Positions 36,186-45,753 are shown, counted from the first letter of the stretch. The stretch is 64,000 nt of DNA from Alteromonas abrolhosensis (GCF_001953635.1 NZ_MEJH01000008.1:1-64000); one strand, 5' to 3'. Program-made: numbers and translations. The notes: a model not told the origin generated them from the sequence alone.

Positions 36186-36878
36186 ATGATAAAGCGACTA
36201 ATTGAAACTTGTTCATCGGCGTTATTTGGCAAAAGCAAATTTAGGAAATCCTTGCGTGACAAAAAGCTGTGTAGCACGCCTTTAGCGTCAGTGGATCTAG
36301 AGCTAACCTCTTTAGACCCCTTAACAACACAAATCACATCGATTGGATATGTAAGTGGTTCTGCCGGAAAAATTGCGCTTTCTTCCAGTGGTTATCACGT
36401 TATAAATACCTCCGCAGATTTGGGGCAAAGCCCTGTGATCCACGGGTTGACCCTGGATATATTGCAGCAAGGTGAAGGTATTAAGGAAGCGTTGAAGTCC
36501 TTGATACCTTTGTTAGAAAGCCATGTATTGATTTTTCACAATGCGAGGTTGGATTTGATGGCACTCAATAGTGCCTTCAAGCGCTGTGAATTACCTCAAG
36601 TCGACGTCGTTTATATCGATACCCTTCAGCTTGCACTTTATCAGCTAAATAAACAGCATCAGGTATTACCCAGCAATAGCGCGACACTTACCGTTTGTAG
36701 ACAACGTCTGGGGTTCCCTGCATTTCCAGAACATAATGCGTTAGACGATGCGTTAGCAACGCTACAATTGTTTTACGCTCAGCTAAACGAATTGGGAATT
36801 ACGCTGGAAGATTCTATCGAATCTTTATTTCATACTAATGCCGTGGGACGTTTTAGCCTTGGGCTTTCATCTTCATAG
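36186..36878 (+). CDS. DnaQ-like 3'-5' exonuclease
   Basis: A 230-aa DEDDh exonuclease resembling the epsilon subunit of DNA polymerase III. Exo motifs: VDLELTSLDPLTTQITSIGY (D and E), FHNARLDLMALN (D) and EHNALDDALATLQLF (H and D). ATG 36186 lies four bases after the preceding stop and is preferred; a GTG at 36171 would overlap that gene by 11 bases. It is paired with the DUF294 gene, as in Vibrio and Shewanella acetate-symporter loci. Role in repair or nucleotide turnover is unknown. It overlaps the convergent GGDEF gene by 26 bases. Confidence 0.87.
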   Translation: MIKRLIETCSSALFGKSKFRKSLRDKKLCSTPLASVDLELTSLDPLTTQITSIGYVSGSAGKIALSSSGYHVINTSADLGQSPVIHGLTLDILQQGEGIKEALKSLIPLLESHVLIFHNARLDLMALNSAFKRCELPQVDVVYIDTLQLALYQLNKQHQVLPSNSATLTVCRQRLGFPAFPEHNALDDALATLQLFYAQLNELGITLEDSIESLFHTNAVGRFSLGLSSS

Positions 36879-37839
36879 GAGGGGATAAGGTTTCAACTTT
36901 GCTAGCCGCTTTCGAAGTAGGGGCAACTAGCTGATTTCGGCCAGAGGTTTTAGCAACATAAAGGTTTTTGTCAGCCTCTAGCATGACGTAATCGATAGTT
37001 TTATTGTCATCGGCGTTCTTCACGGCTAGACCTGCGCTTAACGTAACACGCTCATACTCCGAGGCAGCGTGAGGAATATTCAGATCATAAACAGTTCGTA
37101 ACAAACGCTCGGTCACAGACTTTGCGCCTTCGGCATCAGTGTTCGGCAGAATCACCAAAAACTCTTCGCCACCAATTCTTACTAGTTTGTCCATAGGTCG
37201 AAGAAGAGCATCGTTAATCGTTTTACTCACCTTCCATAAACAGCTATCACCGTCTAAGTGGCCATACATATCGTTAAATAACTTGAAGTGATCAACATCA
37301 AAAATGACTAAAGAAAGCGGCGCAACATTGCGCAATCCGTCTCTGACTAATCGCGGTAAGTAGTCATCTAAATAATGGCGGTTATAGGCACCCGTAAGCT
37401 TATCCACATAGATGAGCTTCTCGAGTAAATCGTTTCTAAGCTTATGATTAATGTGCGACTTGACGCGATTGCGTAGGGTACAAGCATTAACAGGCTTTAC
37501 GACAAAATCAACGCATCCAGATTCCCAGCATCGAGACTCTTCTTCGTCACTAGATGAAGAGGTGACGAAAATTATAGGAATATGAGCGCATAGCGGCTTT
37601 TTTCTTAATATTGCGGTTGTTTGATGCCCGTCGATTTCAGGCATAGACACATCCATAAGGATCAAATCGGGGGTATTATATTTGCAATACTCAATAGCTT
37701 CTTTACCCGAGCTGACAGAAGTACAAGCTACAGTGTCTTCAAGTAAGGTTTCCAGAACAAGTCTGCTGCTGGCTTGGTCGTCGACAATCAATACTTTGCA
37801 ATCTGCCAAAGTTCGATCGCCAACTTGTTCAATATACAC
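36853..37839 (-). CDS. Response-regulator diguanylate cyclase (REC-GGDEF)
   Basis: A 328-aa cytoplasmic protein that makes cyclic di-GMP. Receiver domain ~10-130 (VLIVDDQ, phospho-Asp in LILMDVSMPEIDG, KPVN), GGDEF domain ~155-310. The active-site motif is GGEEF in VRIGGEEFLVILP, and an inhibitory I-site RPMD lies five residues before it, so product feedback is expected. It starts with GTG (37839) preceded by AGGAG. No partner kinase lies next to it; the trigger is unknown. Confidence 0.93.
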   Translation of the reverse strand: MYIEQVGDRTLADCKVLIVDDQASSRLVLETLLEDTVACTSVSSGKEAIEYCKYNTPDLILMDVSMPEIDGHQTTAILRKKPLCAHIPIIFVTSSSSDEEESRCWESGCVDFVVKPVNACTLRNRVKSHINHKLRNDLLEKLIYVDKLTGAYNRHYLDDYLPRLVRDGLRNVAPLSLVIFDVDHFKLFNDMYGHLDGDSCLWKVSKTINDALLRPMDKLVRIGGEEFLVILPNTDAEGAKSVTERLLRTVYDLNIPHAASEYERVTLSAGLAVKNADDNKTIDYVMLEADKNLYVAKTSGRNQLVAPTSKAASKVETLSPPMKMKAQG

Positions 37840-37973
37840 AAGTACTCCTAAACACGAATGTGAGTGTTCGACTTAAAGAGTACGCCTAAAATTCAAAAAA
37901 GTGGATTAACCAAAAGTTTAATATTTAACCGTATGGTTTAATTACGAATCCAACTTATTGTTTTACTTAGACT

Positions 37974-38393
37974 CTATGTAAATAGGTTGAATAATGCTAG
38001 CCCGAAAACGCCCATCGTACATAGTGTCCCAATCATATAAAAATAGCTTCTTGGGCTTGGATTTTTCTCTGTGGCAATAGCGTAATAAAGCCCCATATGA
38101 ATAATCCGACTTAGCGCGTAAAGCCAAACTAATGCCGCAAGTATGCTGGTCGATGCGCCGAGAAAAATGCAAAGAATAGCAGGGAGCGTAAACTGGTGGA
38201 TGTTTTCCAGAGAATTGTGAAATGTTCTGTGGCTTCTGAACACAAAACTATCGTGACTGAGCTCTTCGCTTACTTTTCCTGGGATGTACTGAGATTGCTT
38301 GCGGTGCGCGACTGCAGCAACGATATTTTGAACGAAAACAGTGAAACTAATTACCAGTAAGCCAGCGATGCTATAAGTATAGACGGTAAACAT
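37974..38393 (-). CDS. MAPEG-family membrane protein
   Basis: A 139-aa protein with four TM helices, of the MAPEG family (membrane-associated eicosanoid and glutathione metabolism type). ATG 38393 has the strong SD GGAAAGGAG; the longer frame to 38495 lacks one. The pattern RSHRTFHNSLENIHQFTLPA in the cytoplasmic loop, with the N-x-x-E pair, is the family signature. Bacterial members have unclear substrates, sometimes glutathione conjugation. It appears to be a single gene. Confidence 0.87.
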   Translation of the reverse strand: MFTVYTYSIAGLLVISFTVFVQNIVAAVAHRKQSQYIPGKVSEELSHDSFVFRSHRTFHNSLENIHQFTLPAILCIFLGASTSILAALVWLYALSRIIHMGLYYAIATEKNPSPRSYFYMIGTLCTMGVFGLALFNLFT

Positions 38394-38564
38394 GTGAACT
38401 CCTTTCCTGATTCCTTGAATAGATTTGTCCGAATGATTAAAGCGAGATTTTTGCAAATAGATGTTGCTTCGAGCCAGGGCTTGAGGAAGGCTCAATTATT
38501 CAATAATTATTTCTACGCTGATATGAATTGAAGAGATCGATGTCGGTACAAAAATGGAAATACG

Positions 38565-38595
38565 CGCGAAAGCACTACGAATAAGTGCTTTCGCG
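38565..38595 (-). terminator. Hairpin after the fasciclin gene
   Basis: A perfect 12-bp stem (CGCGAAAGCACT and AGTGCTTTCGCG) around a 7-base loop, 13 bases beyond the fasciclin stop. The T-run is weak, so it may be a terminator or a 3'-end protecting hairpin. Confidence 0.6.
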
Positions 38596-38607
38596 TACAG
38601 TATGCTT

Positions 38608-39114
38608 TTAAAGTGACGCTTTTACGTCACTAGGAAGTAACACGGCATCGATCACATGTATAACACCGTTGCTTGTCATGACATCGGCTTTAATTACGTT
38701 AGCGTCATTTATCATAACTTTATTCATGTCCGTTGAAATCATCACCTTACTCCCTTCCACTGTAGTGGCATCAGATAGCGTAGACACGTCTTTCGCTGTG
38801 ACTTTGCCCGTGACCACATGGTAAGTAAGAATTTTCACAAGCGTTTGCTTATTCTCTGGCTTCAAAAGCATTTCAAGCGTGCCTGGGGGAAGGGCGGCAA
38901 AGGCTCCATCAGTAGGGGCAAACACGGTAAATGGCCCATCTCCCTTTAGTGTAGTAACCAAATCTGCTGATTTAACTGCGGTGACAAGTGTAGAAAACAT
39001 CTCATTACTTGCCGCTGTATCGACAATATCTTTATGCCCATCTTTCGCGTGATGCCCTGCCATCGCCGAGGTGCTTAAAACCACTAAGAAGAACGCGCTA
39101 ATTAACTTTTTCAT
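38608..39114 (-). CDS. Secreted fasciclin (FAS1) domain protein
   Basis: A 168-aa exported protein with a signal peptide ([20 protein letters not shown]) and a single FAS1 domain. The two conserved FAS1 motifs are present: [19 protein letters not shown] and [13 protein letters not shown], plus [11 protein letters not shown]1 proteins mediate adhesion or act as periplasmic and surface proteins, often stress-induced. SD AAGGAAAG precedes the ATG. It seems monocistronic. Confidence 0.93.
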   Translation of the reverse strand: MKKLISAFFLVVLSTSAMAGHHAKDGHKDIVDTAASNEMFSTLVTAVKSADLVTTLKGDGPFTVFAPTDGAFAALPPGTLEMLLKPENKQTLVKILTYHVVTGKVTAKDVSTLSDATTVEGSKVMISTDMNKVMINDANVIKADVMTSNGVIHVIDAVLLPSDVKASL

Positions 39115-39407
39115 ACTCTTTCCTTTTACCTATTTAAATACGTTAAGTGAAATTCAACATCCTTCGTATCGTCAACTACATGACCTACGCTACACAAAGC
39201 TACTGAATTGAGATTTGGTACGGCATGTTAGAAGAATTTGATGATTAACTTTGTGTAATGCCAATTCGCGAAACTTGGATATTTCAATGAGGAAATGGAG
39301 TATTCAAATATGCGTTAAACGAGCAATAGAACAGGATGTAAATAAAATGTAAATAATAGATCGGCTGCTATACTTAGGGTATCGAGTAAAAAAGAAAGGT
39401 GCCTGTA

Positions 39408-40565
39408 ATGAGTGCTCGACTCGCTGTTCCTTTATTGTTTTGCATAGCGCTAAGTGCTTGCCAATCTACCGATAACCAGCAGGTAAAAGCTGGGCCCAGC
39501 TTGTTGAACGACCGCCTATTCCCTTCTTATTCGCTATTTCCTGTTGAGACCGCTGAGGAAATATTTTTTCTCGACAAAGATGCAAAGTTTTTTGCTGAAC
39601 AAGCCGTTTATGAAAAAAGTGCCTTACAGAAAAATGTAAGGGGCTTAGTGAAGGCGATATTTGATCACTCTGACCAGGGCATGCTTTATAGAAATGGCGC
39701 TAATACCACCGCCAACACCACATTTAATAATCGAGCTGCAAACTGCTTGTCTCTCTCTATTATGACGTATGCGCTGGCGGAGCATGTAGGACTAAAGGCC
39801 ACCTTCTACGAAGTTGAAATTCCCGAATATTGGACGCGTCGAGAAGGGTACAGTTTACTAAACGGCCATATTAATTTACGAGTTCAGCTACCAGAAGATC
39901 CGAACGTTGTATCTATCGGAGGCAGTTGGGCAGATGTGGATTTTGACCCTCAGACACTTAGAAGTCACTTTCCTAGAATTGCCGTTTCAGAGAATAAAGT
40001 CATTGCTATGTTCTATAATAACAAAGGCGCAGATGCGATTGTGGCGAATAGTTACACTAGGGCCTACAGCTATTTTAGAGCGGCGGCAACTATAGCCCCA
40101 GAACTGGCTCAGAGTTGGGTCAATCTTGGAGTGCTCTACAGAATGGTTGATGCCTACGACCAAGCTGAGGCAGTGTATAAGCACGCACTGTCTTTAAGTG
40201 ATGAAAATCTAACTGCATGGGAAAACCTATCAATTCTCTATCGTTATCAAAATAGACATGAAGAGGCAAAAAACATCACCCAAATGGTAGATAACAAGCG
40301 TCAAAGCAACCCGTTTTACCATTATATTCTGGGTGAGCAAGCGTACGATGATGAACAGTACGAGGCAGCAATATCACACTACCAAAAGGGCCTTAAGCTA
40401 GATAATACTCGTCACGAGATTTTGTTCGGGCTAGCGAAAACCTATTACGAGAGTGGAGATATTACAAACGCTGAACAATATCTAGCTCGTGCTATGAAGC
40501 ATGCGGATAATAGACAAGACAAGTCTCGCTATCAGTCAAAGTTATCGGCTTTGGCAAATAATTAA
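39408..40565 (+). CDS. Lipoprotein with transglutaminase-like domain and TPRs
   Basis: A 385-aa lipoprotein. ATG 39408 (SD AAAGAAAGG) gives MSARLAVPLLFCIALSACQS with lipobox LSAC. The front half looks like a transglutaminase-like cysteine fold: NRAANCLSLSIMTYALAE supplies a Cys, NGHINLRV a His and DVDFDP an Asp. The back half has about four TPRs (AQSWVNLGVLYRMVDAYDQA, LTAWENLSILYRYQNRHEEA, PFYHYILGEQAYDDEQYEAA, HEILFGLAKTYYESGD). The pairing suggests an envelope protein that cuts or cross-links peptides in a complex; function is not established. Confidence 0.72.
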   Translation: MSARLAVPLLFCIALSACQSTDNQQVKAGPSLLNDRLFPSYSLFPVETAEEIFFLDKDAKFFAEQAVYEKSALQKNVRGLVKAIFDHSDQGMLYRNGANTTANTTFNNRAANCLSLSIMTYALAEHVGLKATFYEVEIPEYWTRREGYSLLNGHINLRVQLPEDPNVVSIGGSWADVDFDPQTLRSHFPRIAVSENKVIAMFYNNKGADAIVANSYTRAYSYFRAAATIAPELAQSWVNLGVLYRMVDAYDQAEAVYKHALSLSDENLTAWENLSILYRYQNRHEEAKNITQMVDNKRQSNPFYHYILGEQAYDDEQYEAAISHYQKGLKLDNTRHEILFGLAKTYYESGDITNAEQYLARAMKHADNRQDKSRYQSKLSALANN

Positions 40566-40603
40566 AAAGGGAGGATAGGGGAGGGATGACAGAAAGCTTT
40601 ATA

Positions 40604-40632
40604 TAAAAAAAGCCGCAGACTAGCTGCGGCAA
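40604..40632 (-). terminator. Terminator of the IPNS-like oxygenase gene
   Basis: GCCGCAG and CTGCGGC pair around a short loop. On the minus strand the stem is followed by seven T (the A-run at 40605-40611), so it terminates the oxygenase gene. The plus-strand lipoprotein gene ends 40 bases away and gets only a weak A-rich exit. Confidence 0.8.
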
Positions 40633-40660
40633 AAGAATAACACTACAAAAGGAACTTAAT

Positions 40661-41500
40661 TTATATAACGCCCAGCTCACGAAGGCGCTCTTGCAGGTAT
40701 GACCCTGCGGTATGACGTTCTGAAAGAACAACATCCGGTCTAGGGTGTAAAAATAATGGCAGTGAAATACGAGATTTCGTCATATCAGCACCATCTGGGT
40801 TTACCACCCTATGAGTAGTTGATGGGAAGTATCCGCCAGATGCTTCTTGAAGCATGTCGCCAATATTCACAATTAAGTTCCCGAAATCGCACGGAACTTC
40901 AATCCAACTACCGTCTTTAGCTTTTACTTGCAATCCAGGCTCGTTAGCTGCCGGTAAGATAGTAATCAGGTTAATATCTTCGTGAGCAGCAGCGCGAATC
41001 GCGTCAACTTCTTCATCACCTTTAAGTGGCGGATAATGCAGTATGCGCAGCAAAGTTTGATCAGAATCTTTGATCATGTCACCCAGCGGCTGACTGTACT
41101 TATCACTCACCTCTGAAGGAGAATGTTCTTCTATCCAACCCAATAGCTCTTTCGCTAGTGTGTTTGCTTCCTCATAGTATTGAGAAATTTGAGGGCGTAG
41201 TGCTTCTGGGCACTGACCCCATGGGTAGAAGTGGTAATACTCTTTAATATCTTTTTTCGTAAAGCCTTTGGCTACCTCAGATACGCTCTGAGGGAAAAAT
41301 CCGTCTTGTTTACCTTTGTTGTACAGGTAATCATTCTTTTCTTCACTGTCGAAGAAGCCCTGCCAATTGTCGTAAATGCCTTGAACTAATGACTGTTGGA
41401 TAGGGTGATTTTTCAAAACACCGAACCCTGTCTCGCGAAGTGACTTCACGAATTCTTCTTGTGCGTTTTCCGCTTGGTAATCAACAGCAACTAATTGCAT
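40661..41500 (-). CDS. 2OG/Fe(II) oxygenase, isopenicillin N synthase-like
   Basis: A 279-aa cytoplasmic non-haem iron oxygenase of the IPNS-like group (COG3491). Iron ligands are H and D in AAHEDINLITIL and H in FPSTTHRVVNP; the R-x-S cosubstrate motif is in KSRISLPLFLHP. SD GGGATAA fits the start. The substrate is unknown. Two TGACCA-type operators lie 119-156 bases upstream, and the same palindrome occurs ahead of the TonB receptor at 45948. It is next to nupC/udk, so a nucleoside- or base-related substrate is possible (inference). Confidence 0.85.
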   Translation of the reverse strand: MQLVAVDYQAENAQEEFVKSLRETGFGVLKNHPIQQSLVQGIYDNWQGFFDSEEKNDYLYNKGKQDGFFPQSVSEVAKGFTKKDIKEYYHFYPWGQCPEALRPQISQYYEEANTLAKELLGWIEEHSPSEVSDKYSQPLGDMIKDSDQTLLRILHYPPLKGDEEVDAIRAAAHEDINLITILPAANEPGLQVKAKDGSWIEVPCDFGNLIVNIGDMLQEASGGYFPSTTHRVVNPDGADMTKSRISLPLFLHPRPDVVLSERHTAGSYLQERLRELGVI

Positions 41501-41618
41501 AACTTTATCCCGTATATTTTGACTGCGGCATTATAAAGGTAGACGGGCTACAGAAAAAAGTCGCAGAAATTGACATAAATCAATCCCGCGAGGAATTTGC
41601 GCGTAATTTACAGAAACC

Positions 41619-41632
41619 TGACCAGTTAGTCT
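41619..41632. promoter_or_regulatory. Degenerate TGACCA operator half-site
   Basis: TGACCAGTTAGTCT keeps the left arm and a partial right arm of the TGACCA-N2-TGGTCA palindrome. It begins 24 bases before the stronger site at 41643, a helical-phase spacing that suits cooperative binding. Confidence 0.4.
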
Positions 41633-41642
41633 AGTAAAATCT

Positions 41643-41656
41643 TGACCAACTGGTCC
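41643..41656. promoter_or_regulatory. TGACCA-N2-TGGTC operator ahead of oxygenase gene
   Basis: TGACCAACTGGTCC carries both arms with one end mismatch, inside TTGACCAACTGGTCCAA. It sits between nupC (stop at 41670) and the oxygenase start (41500). The perfect version is at 45754-45767. Confidence 0.55.
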
Positions 41657-41669
41657 AAATTAATGAAAT

Positions 41670-42881
41670 TTAACCAAGAGAGAGGTAAAAGCCCGCTAGC
41701 GCGGCACTCATCAAGTTAGATAACGTTGCAGCAATAACAGCTTTTAACCCCAGTCTCGCAATTTCTTTTCTGCGTGTTGGTGCCATAGCACCAATTCCAC
41801 CCATCAAAATAGCGATAGAAGAGAAGTTTGCAAAACCACAAAGTGCAAAGGTGATAATGGCCTGAGATGCTTCAGATAGCTGTGATTGGTTCTCTAAGAA
41901 ATTGAGGTAAGCAACGAACTCGTTAACTACCATTTTCTGACCAATAAAGCTGCCTGCAAGTTGCGCTTCCTCCCATGGTACGCCGATTGCCCATGCAAGA
42001 GGTTGAAGCACATAACCCAGGATCCCTTCAAACGTCACGTTTTCATAGCCGAATAACCCTGCCGTCCAGCCAATAAGGCCGTTAAACATGGCAATAAGTG
42101 CTATGAAAGCGAGTAGCATTGCACCTACGTTCAACGCAAGTTGCATGCCTGATGCAGCGCCACTGGCGGCCGCATCAAATACATTGGCGTAGCCGGTATC
42201 TTCCGCATCTACGTCATGTAAATCTTCATTGGGCTTACTGGTTTCTGGCAACATGATTTTTGCCATAAGTAAGCCGCCAGGTGCAGCCATAAAGCTGGCT
42301 GCTAATAAATATTTAAGGTCTACGCCCATCCCTGCATAACCAGCCATTACCGAGCCCGCAATAGACGCGAGACCACCCACCATAATGGCAAACAGCTCTG
42401 AGCTCGTCATGTGTGGAATAAAAGGGCGTACCACTAGAGGTGCTTCAGTTTGGCCCACAAATATATTGGCTGCAGAAGACATAGATTCCGGGCGACTGGT
42501 TCCTAACGCTTTTTGTAAGAAACCACCAATCACTTTGATGATGATACCCATCACTTTCAGGTGATAAAGAACGGCAATAAGCGCTGAGAAAAACACGATC
42601 ACAGGAAGTACGTTAAAAGCGAAAATAAACGCGATCGACTTGTCGCCGATAGGGCCAAACAAGAAATTAATACCTTCTTGGCTGTAAGCGATGATGTTTG
42701 CGACAAAGCGAGTCGCGCTTAACAATACTTCTTTACCAGGTTCAGAATACAGGACAAACGCGCCAACCGATGCTTGAATAGCAAACGCGCCACCAACAGT
42801 GCGCCAATTTATACTGCGTTTCGCCGACGATAACGCGAAAGCAATACCCAGAAGGACTGCAATGCCCAGTAAACTCACCAT
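41670..42881 (-). CDS. nupC: Concentrative nucleoside transporter NupC
   Basis: A 403-aa inner-membrane CNT-family nucleoside:cation symporter with about nine TM helices. It shows the typical N-terminal module ([23 protein letters not shown]), the [13 protein letters not shown] substrate/cation signature, and [10 protein letters not shown] in the C-terminal half. SD AAGGGA precedes the ATG. It starts 12 bases after udk, forming an uptake and phosphorylation pair for pyrimidine nucleosides. Confidence 0.93.
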   Translation of the reverse strand: MVSLLGIAVLLGIAFALSSAKRSINWRTVGGAFAIQASVGAFVLYSEPGKEVLLSATRFVANIIAYSQEGINFLFGPIGDKSIAFIFAFNVLPVIVFFSALIAVLYHLKVMGIIIKVIGGFLQKALGTSRPESMSSAANIFVGQTEAPLVVRPFIPHMTSSELFAIMVGGLASIAGSVMAGYAGMGVDLKYLLAASFMAAPGGLLMAKIMLPETSKPNEDLHDVDAEDTGYANVFDAAASGAASGMQLALNVGAMLLAFIALIAMFNGLIGWTAGLFGYENVTFEGILGYVLQPLAWAIGVPWEEAQLAGSFIGQKMVVNEFVAYLNFLENQSQLSEASQAIITFALCGFANFSSIAILMGGIGAMAPTRRKEIARLGLKAVIAATLSNLMSAALAGFYLSLG

Positions 42882-42893
42882 AGTAATGTTCCC

Positions 42894-43517
42894 TTAAAGA
42901 AGCGCTTGCTGAATGTGTGATTTGATCACATCTAATGCAATTTGGTTTTTGCCACCTTGCGTCACTACTACGTCGGCAGTGAAGCGGCTAGGTTCGATAA
43001 ATTGATGATACATAGGCTTAACAGTTTCTTCGTACTGTTTTGCCACAGACTCAATGCTACGACCGCGTTCTTTAAGGTCGCGCATCATTCTACGCATCAA
43101 ACAAATATCAAGCGGAGTATCAATGAAGATCTTCACGTCGTACAAAGGAAGTAGATCAGTACGAGCAAGTAGCATAATACCTTCAAGGATAATAACTGGC
43201 GCTGGATTAAGGCGCTCAGTTTCAGGTAAACGCGTATGCGTTTTATAGCAGTAATGTGGATAGTCAATAGGCTGACCATCGCGCAATGCTTGTAAGTGTG
43301 CTTTTAAAAGCTCATGTTCAAACGCATTTGGGTGATCGTAGTTATTCTTCTCACGCTGTTCCATGGGAAGATGATCTTGCGCGCGATAGTAGTGATCTTC
43401 GCGCAGCACTTGAACCGGGCGGCCCTGAGCACTGAAGCCGTTAAACAAATTTTTTGTAAAAAGAGACTTCCCAGAGCCAGAAGCTCCAGAAATGGCAATA
43501 ATAAGTGGCGATTGCAT
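42894..43517 (-). CDS. udk: Uridine kinase
   Basis: A 207-aa uridine/cytidine kinase (E. coli Udk 213 aa) that phosphorylates uridine and cytidine with ATP or GTP. The P-loop is GASGSGKS, followed by REDHYYRAQDHLPMEQR (substrate Asp) and LEGIMLLA. ATG 43517 is preferred because it puts MQSPLIIAISGASGSGKS at the N-terminus; the upstream in-frame codon at 43547 is TTG. It is the first gene of a udk-nupC operon. Confidence 0.95.
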   Translation of the reverse strand: MQSPLIIAISGASGSGKSLFTKNLFNGFSAQGRPVQVLREDHYYRAQDHLPMEQREKNNYDHPNAFEHELLKAHLQALRDGQPIDYPHYCYKTHTRLPETERLNPAPVIILEGIMLLARTDLLPLYDVKIFIDTPLDICLMRRMMRDLKERGRSIESVAKQYEETVKPMYHQFIEPSRFTADVVVTQGGKNQIALDVIKSHIQQALL

Positions 43518-43725
43518 AGTACTATAAAGCTGATTTTGTTGGTGCAAAGATACGCGTTTAGGCCTCGCGAATCAATGTTATATTCACAAGTTATCGGTAT
43601 TTGGATCGGTCTTTGCTAGAACTTTATTGTATTTTCAAGGTATTGCAGGGCGTTTAGTCGACTTGCAAAAAATAGTAAAAAGTTCTCCAAGTGGTCAGTT
43701 TTTAACTGCCAGAATTAAAAAATTA

Positions 43726-44679
43726 CTAGTTTCCAATAATTTCTATATCGTCTTCCTTAATATTCGGCAATGCGTACGAGTGTTGTTTAGAGCGAGAGCC
43801 TTCACCTTGAGCTCTAGGCGGATAATAGGTTTCTTTTTCTTCCAGGTAGCCAATAAACACCTCATCAAGGGCAGCGCGAATTTCACTTAAGGTTTTATCT
43901 AAGTTCGCGTTGAAGTCTGGGCGTTTTCGTTTTGTATGCCCCAACTCAATGAGACGGGCGAAACATTTATTAGCTAGCGCCATTAGTTCGCTCGGTACAT
44001 CCTTGTGAGGCGGAAGGGACTCATGTGGATTGTCAATGCAGTATTTGACAAGCGCGGTGTAAAAACACAACGGCTTGTTCTGCAAGGTCACTATTCTGTC
44101 ATCAATGCCGTTTGAAATCGTTTTTTCTTGGAGATTGATAACTAGCTTAGGCTTAGGTGGAAGTACTAATTCTTCAAGTTTCGACTGCACGCGTTTCTTT
44201 CTATTAGTAAACGCAAAAAGTGGCGCAACAAGTAAAGCCAATAGCAGGCTTAACCAGCTTACGCTTAACTCGCTTACTGGCGCTTTACTATTAACTAAAA
44301 TATCAATGGTTTGCTCTGCGTTTTGAAACTTGGTGCGGTGCTGTACTGGAAAAGCAGAGGAATCCAACTTTGTCGGAACACCTTGAATTTCACTAACGAT
44401 AACGGGAAGCTGCGCTTCTTCTATTACTCGGTTCAAACGCTCAATATAACGACCTATCGCGTATCTATTTTCTGGCGTATTGAGTGTTTCATTACCCACA
44501 TCTAAGAATGCGCTATCAAGGCTAATTCTTCTTTCAACTACATCAATTGCGCGATGAATAGAAGATTGATGAGCAAAGTACTGGCCTATCAGCGACGCAA
44601 TTTGCAATGAAACGACGAGTAAAAAGACAACTACAGCAAGTTTTAGTGGTGATTTGAGGCGCAACTTAATTTTACTCAT
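43726..44679 (-). CDS. Two-TM protein of unknown function, partner of PhnD-like protein
   Basis: A 317-aa membrane protein: TM1 at ~12-32, a ~105-residue periplasmic loop, TM2 at ~138-158, and a basic cytoplasmic part of ~155 residues ending in an acidic tail. The cytoplasmic region (PKLVINLQEKTISNGIDDRI, then CFYTALVKYCIDNPHESLPP) looks like a small helical fold, possibly winged-helix, but I do not recognise a family. Its ATG overlaps the stop of the PhnD-like gene by four bases. The arrangement suggests a binding protein signalling to a membrane partner (inference). Confidence 0.6.
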   Translation of the reverse strand: MSKIKLRLKSPLKLAVVVFLLVVSLQIASLIGQYFAHQSSIHRAIDVVERRISLDSAFLDVGNETLNTPENRYAIGRYIERLNRVIEEAQLPVIVSEIQGVPTKLDSSAFPVQHRTKFQNAEQTIDILVNSKAPVSELSVSWLSLLLALLVAPLFAFTNRKKRVQSKLEELVLPPKPKLVINLQEKTISNGIDDRIVTLQNKPLCFYTALVKYCIDNPHESLPPHKDVPSELMALANKCFARLIELGHTKRKRPDFNANLDKTLSEIRAALDEVFIGYLEEKETYYPPRAQGEGSRSKQHSYALPNIKEDDIEIIGN

Positions 44680-45572
44680 TTGTTACACCCTTCTTCCAAC
44701 GTAATATTTTTGTAATATGGTCTTGGATGGGTTGTCGCTATTTCATAAACAACCGACTGTACCGCGCAGAAAAGGTCGGTGTTTTGTGTCTGCATCTTTA
44801 AATACCACTGCATGCCGCTTACGCTTTCTAATAGCGGAGCGATGTAATTTTTAGAAAACGTTTCTCCGTCTTCTTCGGCCCAATAAGTCGAAATAATATC
44901 AACTTCACCAGCCAGGAGTGCCCGCCTTAACTCTTTGTGAGAACTGTAATAAATGATATCGACATTGCTGTCAGTCAGGCCTAAGTGATGTAAAACTGTT
45001 TTAGGCACGATGTGACCGGAGCGACTACTAGGATAATCAAGCAGGCCTATGCGTTTTCCAAGCAGGTATTCTTTACTTAACGTGGGCTTTTCTCTAAGTG
45101 CTATAAAATATGCAGGGTAGTCAGGGTGGGCTGCAAGCTTTGTCAGCCCATAGATTTTGTCGGCGCCAAAGGCGTCAACAATGTTGCTTTTTACCAAGGC
45201 AAGATCAACAACACCATGATTAATATATCTAAAGGTATCGTAGTCGCTTTGTCCAACTACTACCTTTATACCGCTATATTGGCGTTTGATTGTACTATCA
45301 GAACACAGCCGTTCGTTGACCATCTCTGCAATACGCCCATCGGTAATATAAGCAGAAAAAACGTCTTCGTTACCCGATAATCCAGTATTGCAGGTTAATA
45401 TTTGACCGGTTTGTGGCAGAATGTCATCATAAAAAATAGAATTTTTAAAATAGCTAGCTACGCTACATATTAATGCAACGGCAACCAAGACAATCCACTT
45501 TGCAGAGGTAACAATTCTAAAATCTGTCAAAAAAACGACCAAATGAATTAACGATTTATATGCGGATTTCAT
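44676..45572 (-). CDS. Membrane-anchored PhnD-like phosphonate/phosphite-binding protein
   Basis: A 298-aa protein with one N-terminal TM helix (~22-42, KWIVLVAVALICSVASYF) rather than a cleavable signal, followed by a PhnD-type periplasmic binding domain: INHGVVDLALVKSNIVDAFG, KRIGLLDYPSSRSGHIVPK, and LLAGEVDIISTYWAEEDGE. PhnD proteins bind phosphonates or phosphite for ABC import, but no permease or ATPase is present. The next gene overlaps by four bases (ATGA). A sensing role is therefore more likely than uptake (inference). Confidence 0.78.
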   Translation of the reverse strand: MKSAYKSLIHLVVFLTDFRIVTSAKWIVLVAVALICSVASYFKNSIFYDDILPQTGQILTCNTGLSGNEDVFSAYITDGRIAEMVNERLCSDSTIKRQYSGIKVVVGQSDYDTFRYINHGVVDLALVKSNIVDAFGADKIYGLTKLAAHPDYPAYFIALREKPTLSKEYLLGKRIGLLDYPSSRSGHIVPKTVLHHLGLTDSNVDIIYYSSHKELRRALLAGEVDIISTYWAEEDGETFSKNYIAPLLESVSGMQWYLKMQTQNTDLFCAVQSVVYEIATTHPRPYYKNITLEEGCNK

Positions 45573-45753
45573 CAGTTAAGGTTACTTATTGCAATAGGTA
45601 AATTTATTTTAAAATGGTAAGTTGTTGTAATTTTTGTTATTTTTATGGGTAAACCTGATTTTTATTAAACGCTGTTTATTAGTGCTCGATATGGCAAGAA
45701 TAGGGACAGCTAACCGCCGTGAATTGACAAGAATAATAACAAGTAAATTAATC

